From Prunus persica (taxonomy: Eukaryota > Streptophyta > Magnoliopsida > Rosales > Rosaceae), in the NCBI RefSeq assembly GCF_000346465.2, contig NC_034009.1, positions 41,540,397 through 41,604,396 of the forward strand: a stretch of 64,000 nucleotides of DNA, given 5' to 3'. The notes beneath the pieces were generated by a model. That model was not told where the DNA came from and did no database searches. It worked only from the letters and a program-made list of their open reading frames with translations. Positions 40,383 to 52,777 of this stretch are shown in pieces (within the stretch, counting starts at the first letter, position 1; every line of letters begins with the position of its first letter). Position numbers and translations under genes: made by a program.

Positions 40383-42468
40383 ATGGGGGTAGAGAGAGTC
40401 GAGGTCATTGCCCCAAAACCCGAGGGCACTATCCCAGACGAGTTCATTAGGTCAGAGAATGAGCAACCTGGGATCACGACCGTTCATGGGAAGGTCCTTG
40501 AGGTCCCAACCATTGATTTTAGTGACCCTGATGAGCAAAAGCTCATCCGTCAGATTGCTGAGGCCAGCAGCAACTGGGGCATGTACCAGATTGTGAACCA
40601 TGACATCCCTAGTGAGGCCATAAGAAACTTGCAGGCTGTTGGGAATGAGTTTTTTGAGCTTCCACAGGAGGAAAAGGAGGCTTATGCTAAGCCTCTCGAC
40701 TCTGACTCTATGGAAGGCTATGGGACAAAGCTTTTCAAGGAGTTTTCTGACGGCAACGTTACGAAAAAAGGTTGGGTGGACCATATGTTTAATAAGATCT
40801 GGCCTCCTTCTGTCATTAATTACCAGTTCTGGCCTAAGAACCCGCCTTCTTACAGGTTAGGCACGCTTTGTTTTTAGTATTAATGTGTTGACAACATTTA
40901 CTGACCATATTACTAACACCAATTAGTAATATGGGGGAAATAGTTATATATATATATGTATAGATGATTTTTCGTAATTACAGTTTTGCCACTTCATTGT
41001 CACATTTTGCAACGATGTGTTAAATTGTGTAGAACATATGATTTTGTAATACTTAATTACTAAATATTTTGTTATTTGATTCTGAGTCGAGATTAACTAT
41101 TTAATTATAAGTATATTTGATTACTCTTTTTATAGGCAGTAGTATTAAGATATTGGTTCCAAAAGAAAGATCGATCTTGGCTAGAAATGACAATAAATAA
41201 TTATGTGCATGCATAAATATCACCTGAATTTTTTAATTATAATTCATTGACGGAAATGCACTTAAATTTAATGAAAACGTCAATACTTTACAAAATTTAA
41301 GTGTTTAAAATTAAAAATTAAAAATTCTGGTAATAATAGTACATATGGTTAAAATGTCAAGTGACATTTAAGCAAATTTCCCTAAATAATATAACCTACC
41401 TATAAGATTATTATAAGTAGGTAGCCAGAAAAAATATAATAATAAAAAGCTAAAATGAAAATTACGATGCAAAAAAGAAGTATCCAACAAAAAAAAACCA
41501 AATTGTGTGATAGGACCACACACTGTTGCTTTCGCTTTTAATGAAAGACCGTCCGAATAACCTTTTTTTTCAACTTACGAATTCTAAGCTACTGGCGGTG
41601 CGGCATTTCATGACTGGCTGCTTATTGGAAAGATCTCTTCCACAAAAATACAGACGTGGCATGTTGCCTATCTGAAAAAAGAAAAAAAAAATTCTTTCCT
41701 AAAATGGAAAAATAACAAACCCCTTTCTAAGTTCTAACTACATTTTCTCATTTTAATTTATATTTAATAAAATTCTATTTGTTTAATTTAATGGTTGAAT
41801 TTGTTTTAATTTTGATTGGTGCAGGGAAGCTAATGAGGAGTATGCTAAGCATATGCACAAAGTGGTGGAGAAGCTGTTCAGGCTCCTATCGCTAGGGTTG
41901 GGGCTCGAAGGACAAGAGTTAAAGAAGGCTTCTGGTGGAGATGACTTGATTTACCTTCTCAAAATTAATTATTACCCGCCATGTCCCCGCCCGGATCTTG
42001 CTCTCGGCGTGGTGGCTCACACCGACATGTCCATCGTCACCATTCTCGTCCCCAACGATGTCCAGGGCCTCCAGGCCTCCAGAGATGGCCGCTGGTACGA
42101 CGTTAGGTACATCCCTAATGCCCTTGTCATCCACATTGGTGATCAAATGGAGGTACACATTTATACATCTCTCTTCGACTTGCCTTTTTTAGTCTTTTGT
42201 TTGATTAAGTCACCCAAGTGATTAATTAACTAACTAATTAATTAATTTGTGGCAGGTAATGAGCAATGGAAAGTACAAGAGTGTGCTGCACAGAACCACA
42301 GTGAACAAAGACAAGACAAGAATCTCATGGCCAGTGTTCTTGGAGCCTCCAGCAGACCACGTAATAGGGCCTCTCCCACAGCTTGTGAACCAGGAAAATC
42401 CACCTAAATACAAGACCAAGACGTACGGGGAGTATGTTTATTGTAAGCTCAACAAAATTCCCCAATAA
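40383..42468 (+). CDS. FLS: Flavonol synthase (FLS2), 337 aa
   Basis: Exons 40383-40855, 41825-42152 and 42256-42468 have the same architecture as FLS1; exons 2 and 3 have identical lengths (328 and 213 bp). The two extra residues lie in [13 protein letters not shown], where FLS1 has a shorter K-E-L-E-G-K-K-G. With the +2 shift, His223, Asp225, His279, Arg289 and Ser291 are the catalytic ligands and the pocket residues (His and Phe in V-D-H-M-F, Lys in L-L-K-I-N-Y-Y, Phe and Glu in P-V-F-L-E) are kept. PxxxIRxxxEQP and SxxTxLVP are present. It shares the unusual N-H-D-I-P with FLS1, so that change predates their duplication. Intron 1 is longer (969 bp) than in FLS1. ATG follows a normal plant leader; no upstream in-frame ATG. 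Confidence 0.94.
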
Positions 42469-42669
42469 AAAATAAAAAAAGACTCGGGTATTTCACTGGT
42501 TTATTTGGTTTGAGTGATGTCGTTTTCAATACTAGTTTATGCAGTGTTTGGTAGTTTTTTTAATTCTTGTTTTTTGCTTTTTGTTTGGGGAAGTTGTATG
42601 TGTTGGCGAGTGCCATGTTGATCCAAAATAATTATATTAATTAATGGTGATGAATGATTTTTATGAGAT

Positions 42670-42800
42670 TTTGGTTTCATATTGAGAGAAACGATAATAT
42701 ACTAAATTCACATTACACTACACAGATGTTAGAACTCGAATTCATAATCTTTCATCGAAGAACCAATTACTTCAAACCACTACAGTAATAAGTCATTTAC
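42670..42800 (-). mobile_element. SINE, TAGCATCCGTGTAGTG family, inverted
   Basis: Reversed, it reads TACTGTAGTGGTTTGAAGTA, a B-box-like GAATTCGAGTTC, TAACATCTGTGTAGTGTAAT and TTTAGTATATTATCG, matching 34365-34516. Confidence 0.7.
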
Positions 42801-43585
42801 ACATATTCTCATTTTTTAAGCAACATATCTAAGTTAATTAAAAATTTATCATTCAAAATAAATAAATGTTATCAATTCAAACTTCAATACAAAAAATTTC
42901 AAATATAGAGGCTAAGGCATTACAGTCAATTCTAATAAAAACATCAAAAATGTTTAATCACCACCAGCTTTTGTCTCTTTGCCATGTAATATCAGAGAGA
43001 CACCCGTACGGATGTGCCAACATGCGACAAATTTTTTAATTTCCCAATGTTAAGGGGGTGATAACTGTCAAGAGGCCATTGGACGGGCACACCTAGGTGG
43101 ATTACTTACCCTGACATCCCGATGCCAGGGAAATTTTCCTCCCTATACAATGAGTAGAGGGACAGAGAAAGGTCATTTCAAGTCGATTTCTATTTGACGT
43201 CTTGAAAGGATCCCTTAACCCTTAACCGTTACACATGATGTTTTTACATGAGCATAATTAGTTAACATTGGAACGAAAACTTCGACCTAATTTGAGATTG
43301 GTAACGGCATTACTGTTATTTCACTAGGGAGGCTGTGACGTATAAGCCATACCACTAGAATGGTTTGTGCAATTTAGCCTTCCCTCAAAGGCCCTGAGTA
43401 AATCCACATACCTCTCTTCTTTTTTCTTCTTTTTTATATAACTTTTTCTTCTTCTTGATGTTGCATGGATTGGTCCACATCTACACAAGGACATTTTTTC
43501 AATCTTTGTCTTCTAATTCTTTATTATTTAGCAAAATATCTTCCTACCATTTCAAAGATTTACATATTAATTAGAAGTGTAAATA

Positions 43586-44010
43586 TAAGGCCTTGTTTGG
43601 TATCTTACTTTAAAAAGTAAACTAAAAAATTATGATTCTTTTTAAAACATGAGTTTTTAAATAGTGATTTTAAGATCTAAAAATTTATTTGGTATTGAAC
43701 TCCAAACTACTTTTAAGGTCTAAAAAAAATTGAAATTAAAATCAGAAAATCAAAAATCCTAATCTCCAAATTGAAATTAACAAAAGTAAAGAAAAAAGAC
43801 GTGAGGCATAAACCCTTTCAATTTTGGTGGTGCGAGAGAGAGAGGGAGTGAGAGAGACAATGTAAAACCTCACTTTTTTGGTTTTTAATAATAGGGGTGT
43901 TTTTTAATATTTTTTGGGTTTAGGTTTTTAAAAATGGGCCTACGAAACATGTTTTTGGGCTAAATCTATTTTTGAGTTTATAAAATTGGATTAAAGTAGG
44001 ATACCAAATG
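43586..44010. mobile_element. hAT-like MITE
   Basis: Inverted ends: left GGCCTTGTTTGGTATCTTAC, right reversed GAGCCCATTTGGTATCCTAC, both continuing TTTAA. Interior of about 390 bp without coding capacity, with a GA-rich stretch near 43830-43855. No exact 8-bp duplication seen. Confidence 0.65.
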
Positions 44011-44071
44011 GGCTCTAATTTTGTGGTTTTTAAAATTTTTTATACAAGCGATATTCTACTTTGATCTAGTC

Positions 44072-44128
44072 TAAACTACATTGAACTCGGCAATGAAAGT
44101 GGAAACGGTACTCAGGCAGCCCATCAAA
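44072..44128 (-). repeat. Partial duplicate of the last exon of the fluoride exporter
   Basis: Fifty-odd bases (TTGAACTCGGCAATGAAAGT and on to GGTACTCAGGCAGCCCA) match 44372-44425 in the last FEX exon with a few changes. Reversed, they still encode G-C-L-S-T-V-S-T-F-I-A-E-F-N, the signature loop of the second CrcB domain. It lies about 130 bp beyond the FEX stop codon. Confidence 0.8.
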
Positions 44129-44252
44129 ACAAGCAGCATCAAAAGGCCTTCCGCAAGGCGCTCAATGCTCAGATTTGATTGAACATTGTGCGAAGCCAAC
44201 ATGAGGAGGCGTTGCATTGCAGAAGAAGCATCAAAAGGCTGTCCAAAGCATG

Positions 44253-46009
44253 CTACTTGTATCCCTTTGTCCAAACAGGTACAGAATATATCAGGGTCCC
44301 CAAACCAAACGAGGTACATATCGTAACCATGGCATATGTGTATGCTCTCCAGGGGTATTTGCTTTCTCTCATTGCATTGAACTCAGCAATGAAGGTAGAA
44401 ACGGTACTCAGGCAGCCCAGCAATCCAAATTGTATGCCTGTTGCAACAATATCACACGTCTTAGTATCCACCTGCACAAACAGAATAAGTCCTACTCGTT
44501 AGCTTTCCCATGAAATATGATGCAGTACCGACAAATCTAATTGGCATGGATGAATCAAATGGCGCACAAGAGCAATTAGGAGTGGAAAGATACGGAAAAA
44601 AAAGTAGATAAATGAGCAACGACAAAATCCACATGGTTTGGAGGGGACTTGGACATTTCTGCCAAACACTGTAAAATAAATCCACACGATCTGGCTCTAT
44701 GGTGAACTTCGGGGCAAATCCCAGAAGTGAACCTCAGTTGTGTACTTGGCGAAGGTAACACAAAATTTTGTCGCAGAAGACAGTGAACTTCAGGGATTCT
44801 GCTAAGAGGCTACAAATCATCGACGAAAGCACACAAAAAAAACATAACAAACTTAGCACTTTATAATGTGACAAATATATGTTTAGTGTAAGCTTTCTGA
44901 ATATCACACAAAAGGTAAAGGTGAGGATGAAGTTACGAAGTGGATCTGGACGGATATCATATCACAAGACCTTACCTCTTTCTTCACAGTAGACAGAGCT
45001 GCCATGACACAAGCTGCAGAAACATTGGCAATTAGAGTACCAAATGGAAACCATTTCAACAACCCCATCCTGCCTAATCCACGTCCATTGAGCCTGGCTA
45101 AGAACCACCTGATCCACACACCTAGAGGTCCAACTATGCAAGCCAACCATAGTTGCGCCTCACTGCTGTCACTGCTAAACTCCTCCCTTAGCAATACTCC
45201 ACTTACACTCCATAGAGAAATTAGCATCAGTGAAAACACAGCTAAAACTACCAAGTGACGCTTGTGGCTGTCAACCCTCCAGCTTGTGCCAGAGCTAGTT
45301 ATACCACATCCTGAACTCCTTTCAAGAAGCTTCCTAAAACCCTTAGCTGTCTCTACCCCAACAATGATGGAGTAGGCCGCAAGAAACAGACCTGAAATCA
45401 ATCACATTAAAGAGAAGCTTGTATTAGTCGCAGCCATTTGAGCTAGATGGGTTTGTCCATTGATGAGTTACAAATAGGCTCAAAGCAGGAAACCACCCGT
45501 AGAAATGAAATTCAAAACCCTGCTTGCCATGGCCATCTACATGTCTACTACAGCATATTCTTTATACGACATCTTACCTATTAAGAAACCCAGCAGAACA
45601 AAAACCCAATGGCCTTCAACACTGAGTTCAAGCATTTTCTGGTTCCACCCACTGAAAGTTGTAAGGCTTCCCAAGTAACCGGTTGATAATCCAATGGCCA
45701 AATGATCTGACATATATGAAATATCTCCTTTGAAAACAACACCAAACCACCCCATCAAGAAAGAACCAACCTTAAAAAATGTTCAGGAAAATAATTTGCA
45801 TTAGAACATCATTGAACATTATCCATATCACTATCCTAAGAAATATGACATAAAAAATGACAAGATGAAGGGCAAAAACTTCAGTAATCGTCATACAATG
45901 TGCAAATAAGTCCCTCAATACTCACAATCAACAAAGTATATAAGGCATAAATGTTTATCAACAAAATATTCCCAAATAAAGGGGTTGTGCTTGTGTGTGT
46001 GTTTGTGCG

Positions 46010-46045
<36 letters not shown>

Positions 46046-47165
46046 TATTAGAAGGAAGGTCGAGGTAGAGAATGGTTTGGTTGCTTGTTACACCAACAAC
46101 TCCGGGGCCAAACAACTTTTGCAGCAGATATCTCGTTAACACCTGCAAACTGTAGCATGTCAAATAATCTATTTGACAGGTAGGTTCCCATATATGAAAT
46201 TAATAAATTAATATCTAACAAATTGCTTTCAAGGACATATTCATTCTTGCCAAGAGAAACCGAAATTCCAACCTGCCAAAGCATGATCAAAATTGTTAAT
46301 GTTTTAAGTTACAGTTTAACGATATAATAAAGATACACCGGATACAATTTGATCAGTATGAGCAAATCCATTTAGACACAGATTTTCTTCCAAAAATTAT
46401 TTTTAGCAAGAAAAAAATTTGTACAGCATGATAAGATCTAGTTATCTGAATTATAAAGACCAGAATGGATGTGGTCAGTGCATTCTTGCACAAGGATATT
46501 AAGATCCAACTTTTGTCAAACAGAGGTAATAGCAGCTATAAACTCAATAGATATTAGGATTCAAAGAAAATGCACTTTGGTATATATACGAAACATAGTT
46601 AAGTCCGTTACCCCAAGAATGCCAAAAACGGCTAAATGAGTCATACATGAACCATACTCCAACAATTTTGGCAACTTTGTTGTGGTTTCCTGCATATAAA
46701 AACACAATAATCTAAGTTACTAGCATGATCCGACTAAAAATTAAAAAGAAATATCAATGACGATGCAAACCAAAAGCTCACTTGCTTTTTGTCCTCATGG
46801 CATACGACTGCATCAATGGAAAGAGGAGATATGATTTCCTCTGGCAAGGGTGAGACAGGGGATATTGCAGAGGATGTAACCGGATCACGACCCCAGAACC
46901 CATAGGATTGCAGTTGAATATCCTCTGAAGGCAACAAGCGGATGCTGCCACTCTCACTGTGCCTGTTGCTGTGAAGAGCCCGATCCCCTATATCTCCTGC
47001 CTCTGAAACACGCTCACTTTCAATGTCATCATCTATTTGGGAAGGCTGAGCACCTGATAAACTAAAAGAACGCCTCCTTAATGAAGTCGTGGCACTGCTT
47101 GTTCGATCATTTGATACACTTCGTCTGAGTTCAGAGTCATTAGTCCCACGGTACCCTCCCTCCAT
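44253..47165 (-). CDS. FEX: Fluoride export protein, two CrcB/FEX domains, 462 aa
   Basis: Six coding exons, 47165-46782, 46689-46612, 46142-46044, 45770-45578, 45391-44976 and 44471-44253, join in phase. Residues 1-128 are a Ser/Arg-rich cytosolic N-terminus. The first CrcB domain (about 145-260) has the signature G-Y-L-G-S-L-T-T-F-S-G-W at 218-229. The second (about 310-458) has G-L-L-G-C-L-S-T-V-S-T-F at 406-417. About nine hydrophobic segments are visible. The two domains in one chain are the eukaryotic FEX layout, in which antiparallel halves form the fluoride pores that bacterial CrcB makes as a dimer. It protects cells by passive fluoride export across the plasma membrane. A donor-like CACTG/GTACATTC at about 48592 (minus) suggests a leader intron and a 5' UTR reaching about 48.6-48.8 kb. 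Confidence 0.93.
46011..46040. repeat. (GA)n microsatellite beside the FEX exon 3 donor
   Basis: About 13-14 GA units end only four bases from the splice donor of FEX exon 3. On the coding strand intron 3 begins GTTT followed by (CT)n. Length variation here could affect donor recognition. Confidence 0.9.
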
Positions 47166-48960
47166 AACCGTTGCACTTTATTCCTCTTGGGGTGACTTCG
47201 GAAAACAGCAATAAAATCAGAATGTTGATTCAGAAAAGCTAAAGAACAGAGGAACAAACGTAGGATAGAAAATGATGCAATTACTGCTGCTACTAATGTT
47301 GAAGTGCCATAATTTGTACCGTGCAAGCGAATGCCAACCACTCTATTTTTCAAAGACTATCAAACATTTGTATAATAACAAATGATGCCATTTCCTTCGG
47401 CTCTTATAAAAAAACGTCAAATCTTCGAAATAAAAAAATACATATGAAATTCATTGACAGCACCTCACACATAAGCTCAGGCAGCCATGACATGAGTGAA
47501 AGAAAGAGACAAAAGCAATTCAAGATGTCCACAGAATTCGACAATAATACAACCTCTGGACCTAAACAGATTCATTCAGATAATATTAATTACTTTGCAT
47601 ATCAAGATTGTAGAATGAAAGAATGATGTCACAGAATTATTATTTTTTTAAAACAATGGGACTGAATTTTTCTTATCCACAAGTTACAGAGACCTCTAGC
47701 AATGAGCAGTACAGCTACAGAAGCCTATAGGTCAAAGGTTAAATCATTTTTTGCATACATGTTAAAGAGGGCCTCAAGTTATAAGCCTACTGATGTAGAA
47801 GGGTACAGATGAAAACTATTTATAAGCACTGGAGCAGCACAGTTACACTACAGAATCTTGTTTGTACAATAATTTTCTCAACTTTTGCGTCAACACCTAC
47901 AAACAGACAGCCAATGCAAGAGCTACCAACTAATGAAATCATAAAGTAAAATTCGGTACCAAACAAATCACAAAATGTTCTTCAAAAGCCTGACCGGGAC
48001 CCACAGACTCTGAAGATGTCCAAACAGAACAAAACCCAGCACCCAATAATTGTTCTGACCAATAACCAATATTGAAACCAAATTTCATTCACCTAATTTC
48101 TAAGCATGAAATCAACATTTTGTGCTCTAGAATTCAATTGATTTCAATACAGAAAACAAATCAAGTTTGTTGCTTTACACTATTGGGTAACAATTTGAAT
48201 GAGTAGGGACCCAGTATAAAGTTGGTTTAGAACATCAAACCAAAATCAGTCGATAAAGAGCTCCAAAAGCTGTATCTTTAAAGACGTGTCCTCCACTAAA
48301 CAACCCAAAACATAAAATATCGAAAAAGCAAAACAATTTCATTTTGACTGGTTGTGAACTATTTAATTAAGCACAAACTAGTTTTAAAAAGTGAAACTTT
48401 TCAGCTCCTAGATTTATCAAACAGTGCCAGATTCCTCCAACACAACTTTAAAGTGCATGAGAAACGTGTTGAAGTAAAATACATACAAGCTGAAAATAGA
48501 AAGTTAAAGAAAAAGGCAAAATCAGAGAACTTGTAAGATTACAATATAGTTTGATTTGCAGAGAAAGAGAAAAAAGGAAGGTTTATGAATGTACCAGTGA
48601 TTCTGTGGACGCGGAAAAAGGTGTCCAGATTCAAAACCGTGAATTGGGTTTGCGAGTTTCGTCTTCAACAGAGGCCAGAGAGGTGAGGACGGCGGCAATG
48701 GGCGAAGTTCAAAGGAAAACAAATATAAACAAAGAAAAAAGAAAAAACAGGGATTGTGGGAATTCAAAGTGGAAGTCAGAGAATGAAAGCGAAGGTTTTG
48801 AATGGTTGAGCGGATGAAGAGAGGCTTTGGGATCAGATGGGTTTTTGGGATTTCAGGCACGGCACTGCTTCTGTTCACATCTTTGATTTTTGCTACGTGA
48901 ATTTTCAATGGGCCAATATAAATTTTGTTCCTTATTTTATTATTTTTTTCGCTTTTCATA
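47166..48960 (-). other. Leader region of the fluoride exporter gene
   Basis: No other gene seen. It would hold the 5' UTR and a leader intron of FEX. The GC-richer stretch at 48600-48860 reads as a transcribed leader with pyrimidine-rich tracts on the minus strand. The transcription start is probably close to 48.85 kb, but no TATA box was assigned. Confidence 0.4.
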
Positions 48961-50683
48961 TTTTATTCTTGGGTTGACCATTTTATTGACTTATTCTACA
49001 ATTTCTTAACGTATGCAAAATTGTAAATTACCTATTTCATCTTATGCACACTTCTCCTTTTTACTTTTAGTTTTGGGCCAACATATTTCATTTCAAAAAA
49101 ATTTAAGATATGATGGGAATTGTCAATGAGATTTAGCTCAATAGAAAAAGGTATTGGCTTGCATCCAATGTTCTTAAGTTTGAACTCTATGTCACTTAAG
49201 TGGTGTGTGTGAGAGAGAAATCCCTCATCCCCTTATAGTTTAGACTATTACTTGTATTAAAAAAATTAAAAAACAAAGAATGGCAATTTCTGTTAATTGG
49301 TCATGTTTATGTTGTGTCACTTTAAATTCGTGTTGAATACTAGTCAATCCTAACTTGACATATTTGATTAATCACATTGAAAGACTCAATATAACACTAA
49401 CTAAATTCGTCAATAATTGTGTTGTATTTGGATTGTGACTTACATTATAAACTAACACCTTAACACTAAGTCTCATTTATTTCTAAATCATCATATCCTA
49501 TCACTAATACTTAACTTATAAAATAATAACCAACTTCGTCGTGATACTAACTAAGTCGTAAAAATAATCATACAATTACTTATATAATACACAATTAAAG
49601 ATAGAAAATATTCATCATTTTCCTCATATAATACAACACAAGAAACGTGTTTGTCGTGTCAAAATCAAGTTGCTCGGATTTGACACTAACCCTAAGTCTC
49701 ATGTTCATGTCGAAAAATTAATAAATCCAAAATTGCTAATGGCACATCGAGTTCAAAATTGTGTTATATGTCAACAACTGCCACACGTTTCTTCAAGTAT
49801 AAAAGGATCAAAGGGTAAAAATCTTGTAGTTCAAGTGATTAAAAGTATTTTGTTATGTGCTAATTATTTTAGTTGTGAAGTTACTTAAGTTAAGAATATC
49901 TTCAATAAGTTTTTAATTAGTATTGTAGTTTAGAATTCTTAGGCTTATAAGGTTGCATTTTATCTCTTCCTATTTTCGTTTAAGTGGAACATTGGTGGAG
50001 TAGTGTTTCACGTGCTTAGTGGCCTATGTTTCCTCAATTAGCCTTATCGTTCTTCATTTTCATAGCTTTCCTATTTGCTTCTGTTCTTCCAACCACACCA
50101 TATGATCTAGCAAGCAAAAGAAGGCAGATCCCCAGTACCTACCACATTTACCATTCAATAGATTCGATTTTCTTCTCTCACAAAATCGTTTGTATTGAAA
50201 AAAAAAACACAATAAATGACCAAAAAGTCTGGTAAATACACAAAATTTAAGCAATAAAACTATTTACAATAACGTACGAATCAAGGAAACACCTTCACTT
50301 TGGTTGATTGGTAGAAACAAAGTAAAAAGAAAAGGCCATTGTTGAATATGGTACACGATAACGAAGGGTTCATGTTTAAGGATGAAAATGGAAGAGACTG
50401 CACTTTTTGTGAAAATAATTTTTTTAAAACTGGATGTTCATGTTAGTGGTCATCATGCAAAGACATGTATGTGGACAGAGTTTCTGATTTGATTGGAGAA
50501 TGAGATTCTGTACGACGTCGAACTGTCATGTCTTATGTCCAACTCTTTTACCACACAGACGCCACACCAGAGCAGAGAAAGATGATGCGGTGGACGCTGA
50601 ATAAATAAATATATTCACCACAAAATTAAACTATCAGAATGAAATCACAAAATATATTATACAAAATTAACCACTTTTATGAC
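48961..50683. other. Intergenic DNA with SINE and unassigned AT-rich sequence
   Basis: No gene supported. The part around 49290-49690 has repeats of GTGTTG/GACACTAAC type sequence and may be transposon-derived, but no ends were found. A short A-box-like CTTGTAGTTCAAGTGATTAA at about 49823 may be a truncated SINE. Confidence 0.4.
49120..49268 (+). mobile_element. tRNA-derived SINE
   Basis: A-box-like GATTTAGCTCAATAG, B-box-like TAAGTTTGAACTCT, then GTGTGTGTGAGAGAGAAATC and TTTAGACTATTACTTGTATT ending in an A-rich tail. It shares the body of the copy at 55497-55655. Confidence 0.7.
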
Positions 50684-51969
50684 ATGTTTACTAATGTGTA
50701 ACTGAATTAGAAGAAATTGAATTAAGGAGAATTGAATTGAGGAGGAGTTGGATTGAGGGGAATTAGATTTCAGATTTCTATTAAAGCTATTTACTAAATC
50801 ATATGGATTAATAGGAGTTAGATTCCGGATTTCTATTGAAATTGTTTATTAAAATGTCCTATTTGTTGGGTTAAAGTAGATGGCAAATTAGAAATTTTAA
50901 AAATTGTATGAGGATATAATGGATAAAAAAGATGGGATGGGATCTGCTGTCCCCATTTTCCATGTCCCTCTGTGTCCCTTGTATAATTTTTTGACATGTG
51001 TCCAACAACTTAACCCTAACATAACACTGTTAACTAATAAATTAGAAAAATAAAAACTAAACATTAAAAGAATAAATATAACCAAACAACCACCAGTTTG
51101 AGCGCCCACCACCTCACCCGCCACAACCTCTTGTCTTCCTCATTGCAGACGAGCCCTGTCCCCTTAGTCTCTCTCAATCTCCTATCTATAGCAACCTCAC
51201 AGGTCTCTCAAACAAAAACAACCTAGCAGCCACTAATCTCAATAGCCAACCTAACTCCTGACAACCACCCATATCCATCTGATTGACTGCATTTGCCTCT
51301 GAGAGATCAAAATTTTCTAAACTCTTAAACCGGAATTCATGGCCACGTGAAGGATGGATGCCAGATACCACTTTTCTTCAAAGAGTGATGGCTTTGTGAA
51401 GGTTCCAATGGGGAAGATCAACCCACAAATTGCTTTCATAAGGATTGCAATAACCTGACATTTTCCCCAAGCCTTCCAAGATGTGAGACCTGTGAGGTTG
51501 CCATAGATAGGAGATTGAGAGAGACTAAGGGGAGAGGGCTCGTCTGCAGTGAGGAGGACAAGGGATTGTGGCGGGTGAGGTGGTGGGCGCTCAAACTGGT
51601 GGCTGTTTGGTTATATTTATTCTTTTAATGTTTAGTTTTTGTTTTTATAATTTATTAGTTAACAGTGTTATGTTAGGGTTAAGTTGTTGGACACATGTCA
51701 AAAAATTATATAAGGTACACGGAGGGACATGGAAAATGGGGACAACAGATCCCATCTCTAAAAAGATGAATTCCTACTGGGTTAGTTCTTCAGAAATTAG
51801 AATACTACATTCTTCCAAGAATTGAATTCCCCAAAAATCAAGAATTCAATTCCTAATTTTGTGTGAGTCCCACTTACTTTTCAATTTATTGATGTGAAGT
51901 AAACGCATGAATTCTCTATATGTGGAATTTAATTCTTGATGAAAATTTCAATTCCTGATTAGTAAACAC
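50684..51969. mobile_element. Outer DNA transposon split by a nested element
   Basis: The ends ATGTTTACTAATGTGTAACT (left) and, reversed, GTGTTTACTAATCAGGAATT (right) are inverted. Both inner parts are rich in GAATTGAATT/AATTCAATTC. Without the insert at 50926-51759 the element is about 450 bp. It is noncoding. Target duplication not identified. Confidence 0.6.
50935..51759. mobile_element. Nested MULE-type element with about 280-bp inverted arms
   Basis: The arms 50935-51212 and 51478-51759 are near-perfect inverted copies, including GGGATCTGCTGTCCCCATTT, TTAACCCTAACATAACACTG and CCTATCTATAGCAACCTCAC. They flank a 265-bp spacer. The element is bounded by a perfect 9-bp duplication AAAAAGATG (50926-50934 and 51760-51768), the Mutator hallmark. 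The spacer contains no convincing gene, though its minus strand is open from 51371 to 51186. A transcript across it would fold into a long hairpin. Confidence 0.88.
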
Positions 51970-52119
51970 ACCATTAAATAAATAAAAGAAAAAACCTAAA
52001 GAAACTAACCAATTATGTTTTAGGCTTTATTTATTTATATATTTAGTTCAAGCGAGTGAGGAAGAGGTTTACACAAATATTCAAAGAGTGCTCAGGAATT
52101 TTGAACATCTGTCCACATG

Positions 52120-52255
52120 GGCGGAAGTGAAAAAACCCAATCATAAGCAATAATCAGTTTTTCACATATATTTACTAATGTATCATGGTGGTTCAAACCA
52201 AATATCACTAGTTTGCAAAATCAAATACCTTTTCTATTGAGCTAGCTCCTATACA
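52120..52255 (-). mobile_element. SINE remnant, inverted
   Basis: Reversed, it reads AGGAGCTAGCTCAATAGAAA (A box), then GTATTTGATTTTGCAAAC, then a B-box-like TGGTTTGAACC. The 3' part is diverged. Confidence 0.55.
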
Positions 52256-52777
52256 CAGTTCAGTTTCTATTTTTATACACATTGTTGCATACTGTACCTA
52301 ACTGGGCTCAGTTGTATTGGATTTGGGCTTTTGGGGTTGAAGATGAAGTTTAAGCAAGTGGGGCTCTTTGCTTTCTTCCTTTTTTTGGGTCAAGAGTGGG
52401 GCTCTTTGCTTTGTTTTTTTTAATTTTTTTGGTCAAGAACTCTTTGCTTTGTTTAGTTCTTCCAAACTTCAAAGCTGACGTGTAAAACTCTAAATGGATA
52501 ATTGGATAAAACCCAAAATACTCTACTTTAGTCTGCCAAGTGGCAGGCAACGTATGGACGAGAAAACCAACGCGGATCCCACATAACTTCCCCTAATTCC
52601 CACCCAACAATGAAAAAGCAGCAGCAGCAAGCAGCAGAGGAGAGAGGGGCACTCGGGACTGAGACTGAGACTCCTCAACAGAACAGTTAGTCCCCGCCAC
52701 CGGCACCAACTGAAAAACAAAAAAGAAAAAATATATAAAAGCTTCAGAAAAAAGAAGCTTCTAGATCCTTCTCATCC

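Larger units (their letters stand above)
42469..44071. other. Intergenic DNA between FLS2 and the fluoride exporter
   Basis: No gene seen. FLS2 3' UTR, an inverted SINE (42670-42800) and a hAT-like MITE (43586-44010) account for part. The stretch 43000-43450 is less AT-rich (CACACCTAGGTGGATTACTT) and unassigned. Confidence 0.5.

Noticed and set aside
49290..49690. Possible hAT-like or LTR element with GTGTTG/GACACTAA repeats
   Set aside because: No ends, target duplication or coding sequence could be defined.
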